Shown: positions 12,128-23,811 of the stretch, piece after piece
How positions within the stretch are numbered: position 1 is the stretch's first letter
How the letters are laid out: the number at the start of each line of letters is the position of its first letter
The notes under the pieces: generated by a model
Told to the model about the DNA's origin: nothing
Seen by the model: the letters and a program-made list of their open reading frames with translations, nothing else
Database searches by the model: none
Source: Spizellomyces sp. 'palustris'
Lineage: Eukaryota; Chytridiomycota; Chytridiomycetes; Spizellomycetales; Spizellomycetaceae
NCBI GenBank assembly: GCA_006535965.1
Contig: QEAR01000030.1
Location: 62,001 to 126,000, forward strand
DNA: 64,000 nt
Reading direction: 5' to 3'
Translations under genes and position numbers: made by a program

Positions 12128-13341
12128 CTAATCTTGCTTAACAGCCTGCTTTGATCTGGCCATTTCCTGTTGCTTAGCCTTCCAGACGTTGTAGGCAGCA
12201 TCCGTACCAAAGAGCCAGTCCCACCACCGGAAGGAAGATGAATAGTTGCCTAACGATCAAGACGATTAACAAATAGTGAGACGAGACGAAAAGAGGTGCA
12301 AGTACAGGACGTACCAACGAAGGCCATGTGGTGGTAGTCGTGGAAGTCTGCACCACCCCAGAAGGGCAGAATCTTGTGAATCGACTATCAAATCAAATGT
12401 GTTAAGCAACTGAAAGGAAATTTGGGCAAGTTTCGCGAGAACACACTCACCCATGGAAAGTCATATCCTGCATGTACATCCACAGTTTCAATCAACCTCA
12501 CCGCCAACCACACGGCCATGGTCAGCACATGCATGTCAACACCCATTGCCAGGAGAGCCACAGGTCCAAGAAAGAAACCCTGTCCCACAACCAAAACTTC
12601 TATCGGGTGGGCATATTCAGCTGCAATCCCGAAAGGGGCCTGAAACTCGTGATGTAGTTTGTGAATGTATTTGTAGAATGGACCGTGGTGCATCAATCGG
12701 TGGGCGAAATAATGATAACAGTCTTCTACTGCGAGGCAGAAAAGGCAGGAAAGAGCGATCGTCGTCCTGGATAATGACTGATGCATGAGCTTTTGCTCAT
12801 CGTTATCGAGTCGCATGTCATTGATACGCACCATGAAGGAAACGGGACTTCCAAAAAGCGCATGCCCAACCACGTTGCCGTAGGATGGAATAATAGCATC
12901 ATTGGAAGTTGGACAAACAATTGGGATTGAATGACGCTCTTTACGCATTTCCAGTACATCTCTGGTGTGTTCTCCTTTGCCTAATAACTTAGGATCAGCA
13001 AAGCTGCTCATGTCTGTGGGTCGCGTTACCGTCGGTACGTACTTCCTGAATCTTCCATTTCTTGAAGAACGGTATTTGATCCATGATGTAGTAAGGCAAG
13101 AACCGTCCGAAAAACACCACCTCGTGCCAGATGAAAAGGACAAGTGCGAGTTTAAGAGCTGGATGGGATGCATTCTCGAATAAGCCAACCCATTGGCGTT
13201 CCAGGTAGGTTGGGGTATAGTGTGCCGAACTGCTCAGAATAGCACGGTGAGGAAACGTGTGTCAAAACTACCGGAAATTGGGTGAGGGCATGTATTCTAC
13301 CTGGCGTTGAAACTAGCTCCTACTGGTCTATGCAGCGACAT
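12128..13341 (-). CDS. ERG25: C-4 methylsterol monooxygenase (ERG25)
   Basis: Six exons (13341-13301, 13229-13043, 12980-12832, 12766-12451, 12384-12315, 12249-12128) give 294 residues. The enzyme is a di-iron sterol 4-alpha-methyl oxidase of the endoplasmic reticulum that starts C-4 demethylation in ergosterol synthesis. All three histidine clusters are present: HYFAHR, HKLHHEF and HDYHHMAF. Other family landmarks are [70 protein letters not shown] and [11 protein letters not shown]. Several hydrophobic helices span residues about 30-200. The second-domain splice (PSW|TTIAL) was chosen because the alternative acceptor 11 nt upstream breaks the frame. The first exon is 41 nt ([13 protein letters not shown]). 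There is no obvious C-terminal KKxx retrieval signal; the protein ends KQAVKQD. Confidence 0.95.
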
Positions 13342-14195
13342 GTGTGCGTATTTGCGTGGGGAGTTACACGATATGTGCAAAGACAATGTCAGTTGCTCCC
13401 TGTGCTCTAGTCAACCGCGGGAGCGTTGTAGCAGGCTCGTTAAAGAGAAGAAGGAGTGGAAGCAGGATCGAAAACTCCCTGAATCTGGCTTTATATTGCC
13501 AAATGCAAGGGGGTGGGATGGTGGTGGGTAAGTTTATATATGATTAAATGTGGCTCACACTGACAGCTAAGGAACAGGACAAAGGCATTAACGATTGGCT
13601 GTCGTTCATCGAGAGTGACCACTCTGAGGAAAAATGGGTGGAAAGGCAGGAACCCTCGTCCTTGTAGGGGGGAGATGGCGTGTGCTTTCTACCACGCGTT
13701 TGGGGACAGACGAGATCGCTGATGGCGTGACATTTTTTGCATGCATCAACAGCATAACGTTCCATCGCCCTGAACGAGGATGAAAGACGGAAAGGACTGG
13801 ATGCCTCGAGAGCCGGGAAAGATGGGCTTCTCCATTCCTTCCCAACTTTGCGGGGAGGCTACGACGGCTTTAAAGCTTTGAACACTTTCCTGCAGAGTTC
13901 AACGCGAACCGCGTCACAATTGAAATCGGACATCAGGCCACTGGCTCTGCTTATGTTATCAATCAGTCACGTGGAGAAAAGGGCTGGCTCGATTCAACAA
14001 AATCAACACATTTGCTACAAACATTTACAAATGAACACTAAAAAAAGCCCTATCCCCCAACGCAACCGAAAACTATTTCAAACATATCTACAAAGTCTAT
14101 TGCGGTCGCATGGGATGGCTGTAAGGTCGTGCGCTAGGTTGGTATAAGATCGCACACTCCGTCCACAGTCCATCCAGAACGTTGTTTGCGCCATA
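13342..14195. promoter_or_regulatory. ERG25 upstream region and velvet gene 3' region
   Basis: About 0.85 kb that must contain the ERG25 promoter and the velvet gene terminator, both genes lying on the minus strand. A CACGTG hexamer occurs near 13970. No gene is supported. The frames at 13544-13845 (-) and 13848-14147 (+) match nothing. Confidence 0.45.
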
Positions 14196-15524
14196 TTAAT
14201 CTTCGGCGCCATGATTCTCTGCGGCCGCATCCCGACTTCGCTTTGGCTTGTGAAACGGTTGGAGTCGTATTGCCGAGTAATCTTGCCGTAAATGTATTGG
14301 AACCCCTTGGCGAGCAAACGCTCGCGAGAGATCCGTCGACTCTATCAACATTACCAGCCAGCGGTTAAAATACCGCAAAACTAAATTGCAAAAAGAGTGT
14401 ACTACATACCCATTGTACCGGGAAAGAAAGCGGGTGTGAAAACCTCGAATGGTTCGCTCACAACGGTGGCCATTGCACAGGACATTGGTAGGTATCTGCA
14501 TGTAGCGATGAGGTAGGCCCTTTACAGTTCCACGCACCGAGCACTACACTTACCCCTTCAGGCTCATGACTGCAAAATGTAACCGGTATATTCCTCTTGT
14601 CCGTACATTGAGATCATGGAATACAAAGTACATTCCTGGGCGGCCTTGGAGGTCATGAAGGAACGCTTTTGAATCGCAACCAGTCAGAAATTTGAATAGC
14701 AATAGTGCACAGTGCAGACTCACAACATGGCACGACAACCCCTCCAACCAATGTCTTGTACAATGTTTCATCAGGTGTCGGTGTTTTCTGTGGTGATACT
14801 ATGGCGGTTGTAGAAGGTGATGATCGGTATGCAGGTCGATGTGAGTTTGATGCATATGCTGGATAATCGAGCGATGGACGCCTGGTCATTTTCTGGGCAT
14901 CCGCTCGATAGTCTTCTGGTGGGTTGAGAGACCGAACGACAAAGGAGCGATCTGTCTCACCGTCTTCGGCACGGAGACTCGCATGGCATATGAATGCAGT
15001 GCCATTTTCATAGCTAAATGAATTGGTATTAGACGCCAAGTTCCAAAGTCAAATGACGCCAAGCTGACTTACTCTACACCAACCGGCACACCGCCTCTCC
15101 TCTGAATGAGTTCTAATATTGGTGGAGGGTCACTGAATGGAAACAAACCCAAAATAATGAGCAGGGGGCCTAGCAATCACGTTGGCTTCCAAGATAAAAT
15201 TTAGGAACATACATTAAGCGACGCTCCAACGTTTTCGCAAAACCGCACATTCTTGCTCGAATAGGTTGCTGGCGCACAATCAGTTCATATGACCAGCCAT
15301 CATCTTGATGAAGCCCCACGCGATTCTCCATCCTGTGACATGCACATGAATCATTTAGCATATTCCAAGTGCACTCGTTGTTTGCAGTCTCAGCGCGAAA
15401 AGGCATATTTCGTACTCTCTGCACCATGACTGGCAAACACTAAAAACATGATACAAGAGTCTCACCGCACTGTGGAGCCCACTGGCGGAGACGTAGCTTG
15501 CACACCGGACGAAAGCATTTCCAT
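14196..15524 (-). CDS. velvet-domain transcription regulator
   Basis: Seven exons (15524-15466, 15332-15213, 15132-15073, 15013-14724, 14665-14554, 14495-14410, 14341-14196) give 290 residues. The velvet fold is unmistakable: YELIVRQQPIRARMCGF, then RRLIDPPPILELI, ENGTAFICHASL, LVGGVVVPC, YFVFHDLNVRTRGIYRL, EPFEVFTPAFFPGTM and ESTDLSRAFARQGVPIHLR. Velvet proteins (VosA, VelB, VelC, VeA) form dimers that bind DNA with an NF-kB-like fold and couple development to metabolism in fungi. A Ser/Pro/Tyr-rich insertion of about 60 residues sits inside the domain between the HASL and LVGG strands. A short basic C-terminus (KPKRSRDAAA) could be a nuclear localisation signal. The domain core could also start at MENRVGLH (15331); the extra 5' exon is in phase but less certain, and another in-frame ATG exists at 15554. 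Confidence 0.9.
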
Positions 15525-17516
15525 GGACTGACGAACCAAGATAGGAAACTGCATAGGAGAACGACCAGCCATGAAACGTCAAAACACAGGCGGGGGGTCA
15601 AGGGCGATATGCTTGTCTTTAAGTAGCGTCGTTTGACCACATGTTCCAAAAACGGGCCCAACATAAGCTCCGCATTTCTTCACGCCAATGACAAACGCCC
15701 GTAACGGAGGTCGTTGAACAAAACATAAAGTCAAGGCTTTTCATAGGACGGGGTCCAGCCCCCATCGAGCTTCCAGAGGCAATGTAATCCGGCTCAACTC
15801 CGGTGGGCATCCAGTGGTTCCAGGCCGTGGAATGGCGCCACGAATGGCCGCTTAACTAATACATTTAATTTTGTCAAGACCCTCCATTGGTAGTGGTCCC
15901 TTTGGATCCTAGTTCAAGGGAACATGTGGTTCGCTTGGAGCCTCTGGCGTGACCGAAGGCCTGGATGGGCCCGGGCCTCGACCTCGGCTCATGGTGATCT
16001 GTATTTGTTTCCATGCGGCGCTTTCTTTGGATCGCGGCGGCCGACCCCCTCCGTCCAAACACCGACAGTGCGGCGATTTAGAAAACGACGAACAATAACT
16101 TTTATAGAAGGAGAATCTCCGCGGAATTGGTTTTGAGGATGGACGCTGATACAATCACATTGTCACAAGACTTTGCCGTTACCTCCGATCTGGATTTCAA
16201 GGGCTGTGTTGTTGCCCAACGTTGGCTCCGATGAACGGAGCATTTCATTGTTGAAAACTTGGTGAGGATCGATCGACGATTTGCAAAGCACAGCAAAACA
16301 TGTCACAATAGAGCTTTTTGATTCAAGGACGAGATCATCGGGAATTTAAGCCGATTTTCAGCTGATGAAAATGCTGCTTAACGCAGTCTGTAGCACTGGG
16401 CGCTGCACAACTCACAATATGAATGATATTGTTTAGAAACATAAGCTGCGCAAAACGAATGCACAACGCACACTTGTACTCTGCTAACCACCGCCAAAAT
16501 GTGTGTCACGAGCACATGGTTAATGATAGGTTCGAGTGTGGTTTCAGGTTGAATTTACCTGTCACGTGGCAATGCACATGACCATCACCCGAATGATTTC
16601 TGTAGCTTATTATTGCCAGAGACAGGATATGCAGCAAAAGAACAAATGTCCAGGTGTCAAAATTACGTTTGTTGATCACTTGCATGTAGGCGTTCGTCGG
16701 CATAAAGTGACCATGAAAGCATCATTCAAATGACAATGTGCGACACAGCAGGCAACCTTTCACAAAGTATCCCCACTAAGATATCATCACCAGTCAGCTT
16801 GGCATGTCACCATACCCAGTGCCAACTCTGCATCATCTCGCCCCCAACTGGAACGATATAGTGCGCCTTTTACCAGATGGGAATGCGAAAGGATTGGCAA
16901 GGTGATGCTCCTCTCAAAAGACCTGACGCTATTTACGCTTGTCGCATCATTTTTATTAAAAAGGCATGAAGATGAAGAATGTTGAACATTACAAGTTGGG
17001 AATTAAATATGGAGATATTCAGTATGTATGCCTTCAGATGTACTCATCCAAGCAATTTCTGCAGAATCAATTGGGCATGAATCCCACGTATGAAAGAACT
17101 CCCAATGCAATTATATATGCTTGCAGATACGCTACTCTATACTCCATGCACTCTAAATGCTCTTTCCTTTTTCTCTGAACCCGCTTTATTGCTCCAATCC
17201 AATTTTATCTGCGGGAACTCTGAATGTCTTGTTGCAACTTGCATTCAGTGCGTGGGCGTTCTGCTCTGCAATAGCTTGTTGCGTAGATGCAATAAGTGTC
17301 CTTAGTTGCCAAACAACAAAACATCTTCCACCTGCTTCCACAACGCTAATAGAAAACATTTCCCAAATGCTGTGAATGCGCACGACGCGCCACACTCGGC
17401 GAACGCGTCTGGAAGCGCAGGGTTTCCGCTCCGTTTAAAATATCCAGAGCTTTTCGCACTTTCCCCTCAAAACATATAGCTATTGCCTGCATCGCAACTT
17501 GCAACTTTTTTTAAAA
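15525..17516. promoter_or_regulatory. 2-kb divergent intergenic region between velvet and severin genes
   Basis: Both neighbours start outward from this interval, so it is a shared upstream region. No gene is supported; the frames present (for example 15909-16154 -, 16966-17178 +) are short and overlap on both strands. A CACGTG hexamer lies near 16563 and a GC-rich patch near 15965-16050. Long intergenic regions are common upstream of developmental regulators such as velvet genes, but I cannot identify binding sites. Confidence 0.4.
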
Positions 17517-19466
17517 ATGAAGAAATCTCCTACTCTAGGTAATTATTTTATATCGCTAAAGAATAAATGCATCCTTTCTCTTATTCTGTTAATTTTGAAA
17601 GATTTGAGCGAAACCAATATTGCCGGTCTCGGAACGGAGGTACTCTTATTGGTGCCATGACGAACGTTAACAAAAAATGGACTGAATAATCTGTTCATTC
17701 AAGCTCGAAAAGAAGGTCCGTCTTGAAGCAGCTCAAACGGAAAAGGCCTGGGAAGGCGCTGGCAAGAAGCCGTACGTTGACTATTTCATCCTTTGTGGTT
17801 GAAACTTGCTCTAATGTTCCGTTGGTAATCTATATTTTAGTGGCCTCAAAGTTTGGAGAATTGAGCAATTCAAAATTGTTCCTTGGCCTGAAAGTGAATA
17901 CGGAAAATTTCACACTGGTATGTCCATTGTTCCAAATTATGAAATCCTCATCTACCAACAAAAGCGTTTTGTTCCAGGTGATTCGTACATTGTGTTGAAT
18001 GTAAGTGCAGACCGCCATCATAACGCTGCTTCTCGTATCCGTGTACTAATAGGAGGTGCATCCTACAATAGACCTACAAGCCTCCCAACTCTGATGCCCT
18101 GCGGCACGACATCCACTTTTGGTTAGGACTCGAAACCACCCAAGTAGGTCGAGCGTTTATATGCAAGTAGCGCCTATAAATGTTCTTATGGTAAAAATCA
18201 AAGGATGAAGCCGGGACTGCTGCATACAAGACCGTCGAGCTTGATGACTGTAAGACATTTCACTACAGCATGCACGTTCGTTTTGCTCACATTACCTATT
18301 TGCAGATTTGGGAACAACGCCTGTCCAGCACCGAGAGGTTGGCAGTTGTAAAAATCAAATTTCTTTTTCCATTGTATCTCTCGCTTATTCTTTCTCAGAT
18401 CCAAGGCTTTGAATCTCTCTTGTTTCTGTCCTACTTCAAGGTATGCTTGCACCGAAATATCCTTCATAACAAAGCAAAACATCGTCAAGTCAACATATGT
18501 CCCCATTATAGGTCTTCCAAATTCTGGAAGGCGGCACCGAAACTGGTTTCCGCCATGTCGAGATAAATGCCCAGTCGTTCCAGCCTCGTCTGCTGCACAT
18601 CTACTCGATTCCTCCAACCGCTCCTCGCCTTCCAAAGACCAGGCCTATCCACACCTTGCTAGTTAAACAGGTGCCGCTCTCAGTGGACAGCCTGAACTCT
18701 GGAGACGTCTTTGTTCTCGATCTCGGCAAGGAGATTCTTCAGTGGAATGGCTCGAAGGCTAGTGGTGTAGAGAGGAACAAGGCTGCAGAGTATGTGCGCA
18801 AGTTGGACGACGAGAGGAAGAATGCCAAGGTGTCTGTCTTTGGTGGGTTGAGATGACAATAAACTCTAAAGACCGATATAGTCAGACCGTCCTTGCTGAC
18901 TTTTACAACTGACAGACGAGACAGATGCTGATGTCAACACCTTCTACGGGCATCTGGGCGGAAAGACTGGTCCGATCGCGTCCGCTGCAGAAGGCGACGG
19001 GCGCACAGCGTCATCTAGCGGCATTTCTTCATTTGAAAAGCTTCTCTTCAGGCTCTCTAATGCGAGCGGACCACTCGAGTTTACTCAAGAAGCCAAAGGC
19101 TCTGTAAACAAGAGCCAGCTGAAACCAGATGATGTCTTTGTGTTTGATTGTGGACCAGAGGGTGGGTGCACGCCAAGCTATTTCATCGTATCTTTTCTCT
19201 AACGCAAAGGTTACGCTGTCTCCCTAGTCTTTGTATGGGTGGGCAAAGGAGCCGACAAGGAAGAACGTCGTCGCTCAATGCAATTCGCTCTCGTGAGTAT
19301 AGCACCTTTACGGGCTCATTTTCTCCCTCTCTTTTTCCTTTCTCATGCAATATATGTTGTTTTTTAGGAATATATCAAAAAGTACGAGCGTCCTGCGACG
19401 CTTCCCGTCACACGCCTCATGGAGGGAAGTGAAAACCAACTGTTTTGGGACGCTTTTGATGCCTAG
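17517..19466 (+). CDS. severin/fragmin-type actin-severing protein (three gelsolin repeats)
   Basis: Thirteen exons join in frame to 386 residues: 17517-17538, 17602-17639, 17704-17771, 17841-17917, 17978-18000, 18072-18143, 18204-18249, 18306-18337, 18399-18440, 18512-18842, 18916-19161, 19228-19292 and 19368-19466. Gelsolin repeat 1 (about 45-145) has LKVWRIEQFKIVPWP, GKFHTGDSYIVL, HDIHFWLG and FESLLFLSYFK. Repeat 2 (about 155-265) has VPLSVDSLNSGDVFVLDLG and WNGSKASGVERNKAAEYV. Repeat 3 (about 285-386) has KSQLKPDDVFVFDCG, VFVWVGKGADKEERRRSMQFA and PVTRLMEGSENQLFWDAF. This is the three-repeat size of severin and fragmin, which cut and cap actin filaments in a calcium-dependent way. Ten introns crowd the first third, which is cut into exons as small as 22-23 nt, while the rest is in longer exons. 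Confidence 0.92.
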
Positions 19467-20014
19467 AGAGACTATTACTCTTGCTAGAGCCTTGGGTATC
19501 ATAAGATTTATACCATCGTCAGTCCCGAATATTACATGGCCTAAATTCCAAAGAATTCAGTAAAAAAGCTTAAATTGTAGCCATCAGATTAGCAATCAGT
19601 TAAGACAGAAAAGATGAAATAGGCACTCTAATATTATCAAGTAACTCTTATTATCCACGGATTCTACTATGATTTGTCGGTGCATTCTACTACTGGGATC
19701 GGCATGTGGCCAACGGGTAAAAGTACCCAAGAAATAGACTTGTCTGCGTCCTAGTTGCATATCTTACGGTGAGAAGCAGACTCAACGTCCAGTTAATTGC
19801 TACACCCCAGGCATGGTTTACCGGGTTGGACATTTTAACATTCTTTAAAATTTCAAAAACTCTAGCATCGCCATTGTTTGTTACAGCCTATTAAACGGTA
19901 GGTGAAGTAATGCGACCAGATACCGTCGACCACGACGCTCCCAAACCCTTCCAAAAACTAAGAGAAACAAATGTACAATAAAGACAAAAACGTACACCGC
20001 AACAGAAACTCCAT
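19467..20014. other. convergent 3' region between severin and F-box/LRR genes
   Basis: About 0.55 kb of AT-rich sequence between two gene ends. Nothing else is seen. Confidence 0.5.
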
Positions 20015-22344
20015 CTACATTTCCCCATTCCCATCCTCTGGTGCATCGGCATCGTCCTCAGAATCTGCCTCTGATTCACCGCCCACAGCATCACCAGTCT
20101 CATCCAATTCCGGCACCACCAAACTTTCATCGTCATCAAAAACAAGATCAACACCTGGGAACTCTTGTCGTAGAGAGACAACATCGTCCGTAGGTAGCCC
20201 ACATCCGACAATTTCGACAACGCGCAAGGTCTTCAATGTACTCAAGAGTACTCGCACCGTTTGCTTTTGCCCAATGGTAACCTCACATAAGTTAAGGACT
20301 TCCAAGACCGATAACTTTGGAACAACAGAGGTCAGAGACCCTTTATCTATCGTGCTGCCACAGTTTGATTCGGTGCTAATGTGATCCTCGTGTACAGGTT
20401 CTTGCGTAGCAGCTAACGCTGTAACGCCGTCATCGCCAATATCACAACCTTCCAAATACAACTTCCAGAGGTTTGGAAAGAGTGAAACAATGAGGGTTAT
20501 CGACGATGCGTGCAACACTGTCCGGTTCAAACAGAGTACTTCCAAATTTGGGAACTTGCGGGCCGAGGGTTGTAAATGGAGGCATGCACCGTCATTCACC
20601 GAGGACAACGTTGTATTTGTAGTAACTGCCTCATACGACGAAAGATCTTGCACCGATTCGCTCCGTTCAGTGATTGCCGTGTCGCATCTGACATTTTCAG
20701 GAGTCAGTTCCTGCGCACAGCCTTTAGTGACCGCAGCTAGTTCCTCGATCCAACTGTCGGTGATCCTGTCCGAGTATCCAACCACTAGATCTTCCAGCTT
20801 AGGTAGGCGCTGGAGCGCTAGCACAATGCTAGCGTTCTCTATTTCTGGACATTGTCCCATGCGTAAACATCTTACATGGGGACAGTGATCTACCAGAACT
20901 TTGACGGCTTCATGATCCAGTTGTGTTGTGTCCTGAATTCAATGGAATTGAGCGATATAATCGTTCAAACAGTAGTGTGCATCAACCTACCATATATATC
21001 TCCCGCAATAACTGGCATTTCTGAAAAAGGAAGGATAGCCCTCTCGTGGTGACGTTTCTGCATCCACTGAGTGACACAGTGCGTAGGCTCTCCCAATGCC
21101 GTTCCGCCAAAATGGATACAACGGAATCATTTAAACCAATACAATCCTCCAAAAGTAATTCTTGGAAAGGTGGACAATTTTTGACGACTTCCAAAAATTC
21201 TTCTGGGCCAGCGTCGTCACATAGTCCCATGCCGAACGCTTGCAGGCGAGGTGTGTGATACGCAATCGTTCGAATGGAACGAGAAGTAATACCTTGACTT
21301 CGGTCGCTCTATGTTGGACGCATTAGCCTTTGACTGACATTCTATCCTCCGATACCAAACCCGTCACGTACCGTCCCACTGAGATAAAGACCTTCCAATC
21401 CTGAATTCTCCATAATCAAGCCGTCCAAATGATCATCCAAATCCCTAAACTTTATTCCCATCAATCCCAAGCCCCTCCATCGCTTGCGTCGGCGGAGAAG
21501 AGGCATGATTTCAGCCGTCACCTCTTCACAAAAGTTCTAACAGTGGCCATAGAATCAATTTAATGCAAATGTCATTTGAGCACGCCACATCGGTACACAC
21601 CACAAACAGATACTCCAACCGTTGCAGTCTATCTACAATCATTTCCACTGCACTATCGGTCACAGAAGTTCCACTGACATCCAGCCATTGCACGTTGGGG
21701 CAGTTTTCGCATAACATCCCAATATGCTTATCAGTGATGGATAAGTGCCGAAAGTCGCATTCCGCTACAAGGTGACCGTAGGTTATGCTGGATATGGACA
21801 GAATGAACTCGAGAGAACCTCTGGGGACCTGGAGGAGTGTCCCGTACAAGAGCCAACTCGCGACGCTGTGCCAGTACCGGGAAACGAGTTGACAAGACGA
21901 AAGGTCTTGATAGTCCACAAAAAGCCTAAAGTTAAAAACCGCTGGTCAACACTCGCCAGACATATGTCTGCTGAATATTTGACTTTTGAGTGCTCACAAG
22001 ACCATTTCGAGTAACTCTGGTGGTAGCAAATGAGGGCCCTGGGTTCTGCCACATCCTATCCCTTCTAACACCGCCGACGCATGCTCTTCTCCGACCTTGG
22101 TGGACTCATTTTCCCGGTTCTTCTTGCCAGAGACTGTTCCGCAAGAACTCGCATTTGGGGTTCGTCGAGTTAGAAAGGCTGCCGTGAGAACTCGCCGAGG
22201 CTTAGCTGTTATCGTAGTTGCGGGAACTTCCCGTGGTAGAATGACGGAGCTTGTAGGGAAGATTAGGCGACAGAATAACAGATAGGAGAGCCAGCCAAGG
22301 AAGACAAGTACAAGTGGGTCGCGAAGGTCTTGAAAATGCAGCAT
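20015..22344 (-). CDS. F-box and leucine-rich-repeat protein with N-terminal hydrophobic segment
   Basis: Five exons (22344-21998, 21925-21589, 21536-21372, 21308-20991, 20932-20015) give about 694 residues. The F-box is split by the first intron and reads LLPPELLEMVL then LFVDYQDLSSCQLVSRYWHSVAS. Leucine-rich repeats follow (ITDKHIGMLCENCPNVQWLDV, LSGCRNVTTRGLSFLFQKC, FPNLWKLYLEGCDIGDDGV). The C-terminus is strongly acidic (EADSEDDADAPEDG). F-box proteins bind Skp1 and present LRR-bound substrates to SCF ubiquitin ligases. The first in-frame ATG is 22344; the N-terminus then contains LVLVFLGWLSYLLF, a probable signal anchor, about 75 residues ahead of the F-box. The end of exon 2 has two phase-equal donors (21588 or 21600). 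An undetected upstream exon could change the start. The substrate is unknown. Confidence 0.8.
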
Positions 22345-22766
22345 GGGAAGCGTCAAACCAAAAACCTTCGGCAGGAAATGCTCTCGTGGGCGTGACAGGC
22401 AAAACACAGGGTTCGACCCTGACCTCGTGCTGGTCGTGCCGATTCAAAAAAGACCCAACCCTCTTTTCCTTTGGCATTTGCAACAGCGAGCATCTCATAA
22501 AATAACTAGAATGCTTAATCTAAATGAAGTACACAAGTACAGAAAATAACACACGAATTGCATGCAAAACACACATAATTGCTACTGCAACCTCTTCTCT
22601 CAGTATCCACCTCTGTCCCGACCGTGCCAGCGTTGGTACAGAGGCGGACTTGTTCAAGGATCTTGACTCTTTCTACTCATCCACGATTGATCAATCAGAG
22701 CTTCCCCGAGCAATCCCGAACGGATCAAGAAAAGGAGCAATTCTCTTAGCCTTATTCGTGTGGCAT
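22345..22766. other. intergenic region between RAS 3' end and F-box gene start
   Basis: Upstream region of the F-box gene and 3' untranslated region of RAS, both on the minus strand. A GGGTTCGACCC palindrome near 22410 looks like a tRNA T-arm, but no matching A-box or acceptor stem was found. No gene is supported. Confidence 0.45.
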
Positions 22767-23811
22767 CTACAAAATAGTGCACTTATTCTTCTTCTTCTTC
22801 CTTCCTGATGGAGAGTTCCTCGATGTACCCCTCGCATCATTCTCACGGTTAAACCGCCGAATCTGACGGGTATTGACGTATCAGCACCAGAGAATGATAC
22901 ATGTGATGAGAACTGGCAGCTGCAACTGTGCTCACCTCACGAACGAGACTGTAAAACGCCTCATCAACGTTGATTTTTTGCTTTGCCGAAGTCTCCACAA
23001 ATTTACAGCCAAAGCTTCTCGCCAGATCTCGACCCTCCTGTGTGCTAACCACACGCTCGCTCTCCAGATCACACTTGTTGGCAACAATGATGATCGGGTA
23101 GTAATCTTTGTCTTTTACCCGAAGGATTTGCTGATAAAAAGTTGATATTTCTTCAAAAGAATTACGCGAGGTGATCGAGTACACGCATAGAAAGCCTTCC
23201 CCTGTTCGCATATACTGTTGGCATGACACATTCCCCGATTAGCCAATGCTTTCAAGATGTCGATGCGCCGACGATACCCGAGGTATCATAAAGTCGCTCA
23301 CCTGTTCTAAAAACGACAAATATATTTGCACAATTGAGTACGAAGCGCGGAAACAGGATTGTGCAGGTAACCTACCTCGCATTGCGCTATATTCCTCTTG
23401 CCCAGCGGTGTCCAGCACATCCAGCAGGGCCACTTCTTCATCCACGACGCACTGCTTCCTGTATGAGTCTTCTATTGTTGGGTCATATCTACATTGGGCA
23501 ATTAGGGATCTCGCGATCAGAACTTGTGCGCACGGCCGTCTTAACGCCTCTGTCGCTCGACTTACTCGTCCACAAAATGTGATTGTATGAACTGGATAGT
23601 TAAAGCGGACTTTCCAACACCACCTCCACCAACCACAACGAGCTAGTTACGTCACATGAGCAAGGAAGACGAGTGGAAGGTCAGCCGCGATGTTGGACCA
23701 TGAATCAGGCCCGACCCAGCCAACAGAGGTTGCAAGTGTCTTGAACAAATTGCTTCCTCTGGTATTGAACCTCACCTTGTACTCGCGGAGGAATTGTGAT
23801 GACTTTGACAT
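22767..23811 (-). CDS. RAS1: RAS small GTPase
   Basis: Six exons (23811-23776, 23642-23566, 23488-23376, 23306-23302, 23214-22936, 22862-22767) give 201 residues. The P-loop is GGGGVGKS, the effector region [12 protein letters not shown], switch [13 protein letters not shown] followed by [10 protein letters not shown], and the nucleotide-specificity motifs NKCD and ETSAKQ. The hypervariable tail has a lysine run (RKKKKNK) and ends CTIL, a CaaX box whose final Leu favours geranylgeranylation; no second cysteine for palmitoylation is seen, as in K-Ras4B. RAS relays signals to MAPK, cAMP and polarity pathways at the plasma membrane. The residues E-Q of REQYM are obtained only if a 5-nt exon, AACAG at 23306-23302, is used. 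The first intron, 133 nt, follows a 36-nt exon ([12 protein letters not shown]). Confidence 0.95.
23302..23306 (-). other. RAS1: 5-nt microexon (AACAG) of the RAS gene
   Basis: On the minus strand the order is: exon 3 ending in the single base g after ATGCGA, intron 23375-23307 (GTAGGT...TTTTTAG), AACAG, intron 23301-23215 (GTGAGC...CCAACAG), then TATATGCGA. Splicing gives R-E-Q-Y-M-R, which is nearly invariant in RAS. Joining exon 3 directly to 23214 would shift the frame. Both flanking introns have good donor and acceptor signals and normal lengths (69 and 87 nt). Confidence 0.8.

Noticed and set aside
22345-22407. Start of the F-box/LRR protein at 22407
   Set aside because: That codon is GTG; the first in-frame ATG is at 22344.
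22400-22430. GGGTTCGACCC palindrome resembling a tRNA T-arm
   Set aside because: No A-box, anticodon arm or acceptor stem could be placed around it.
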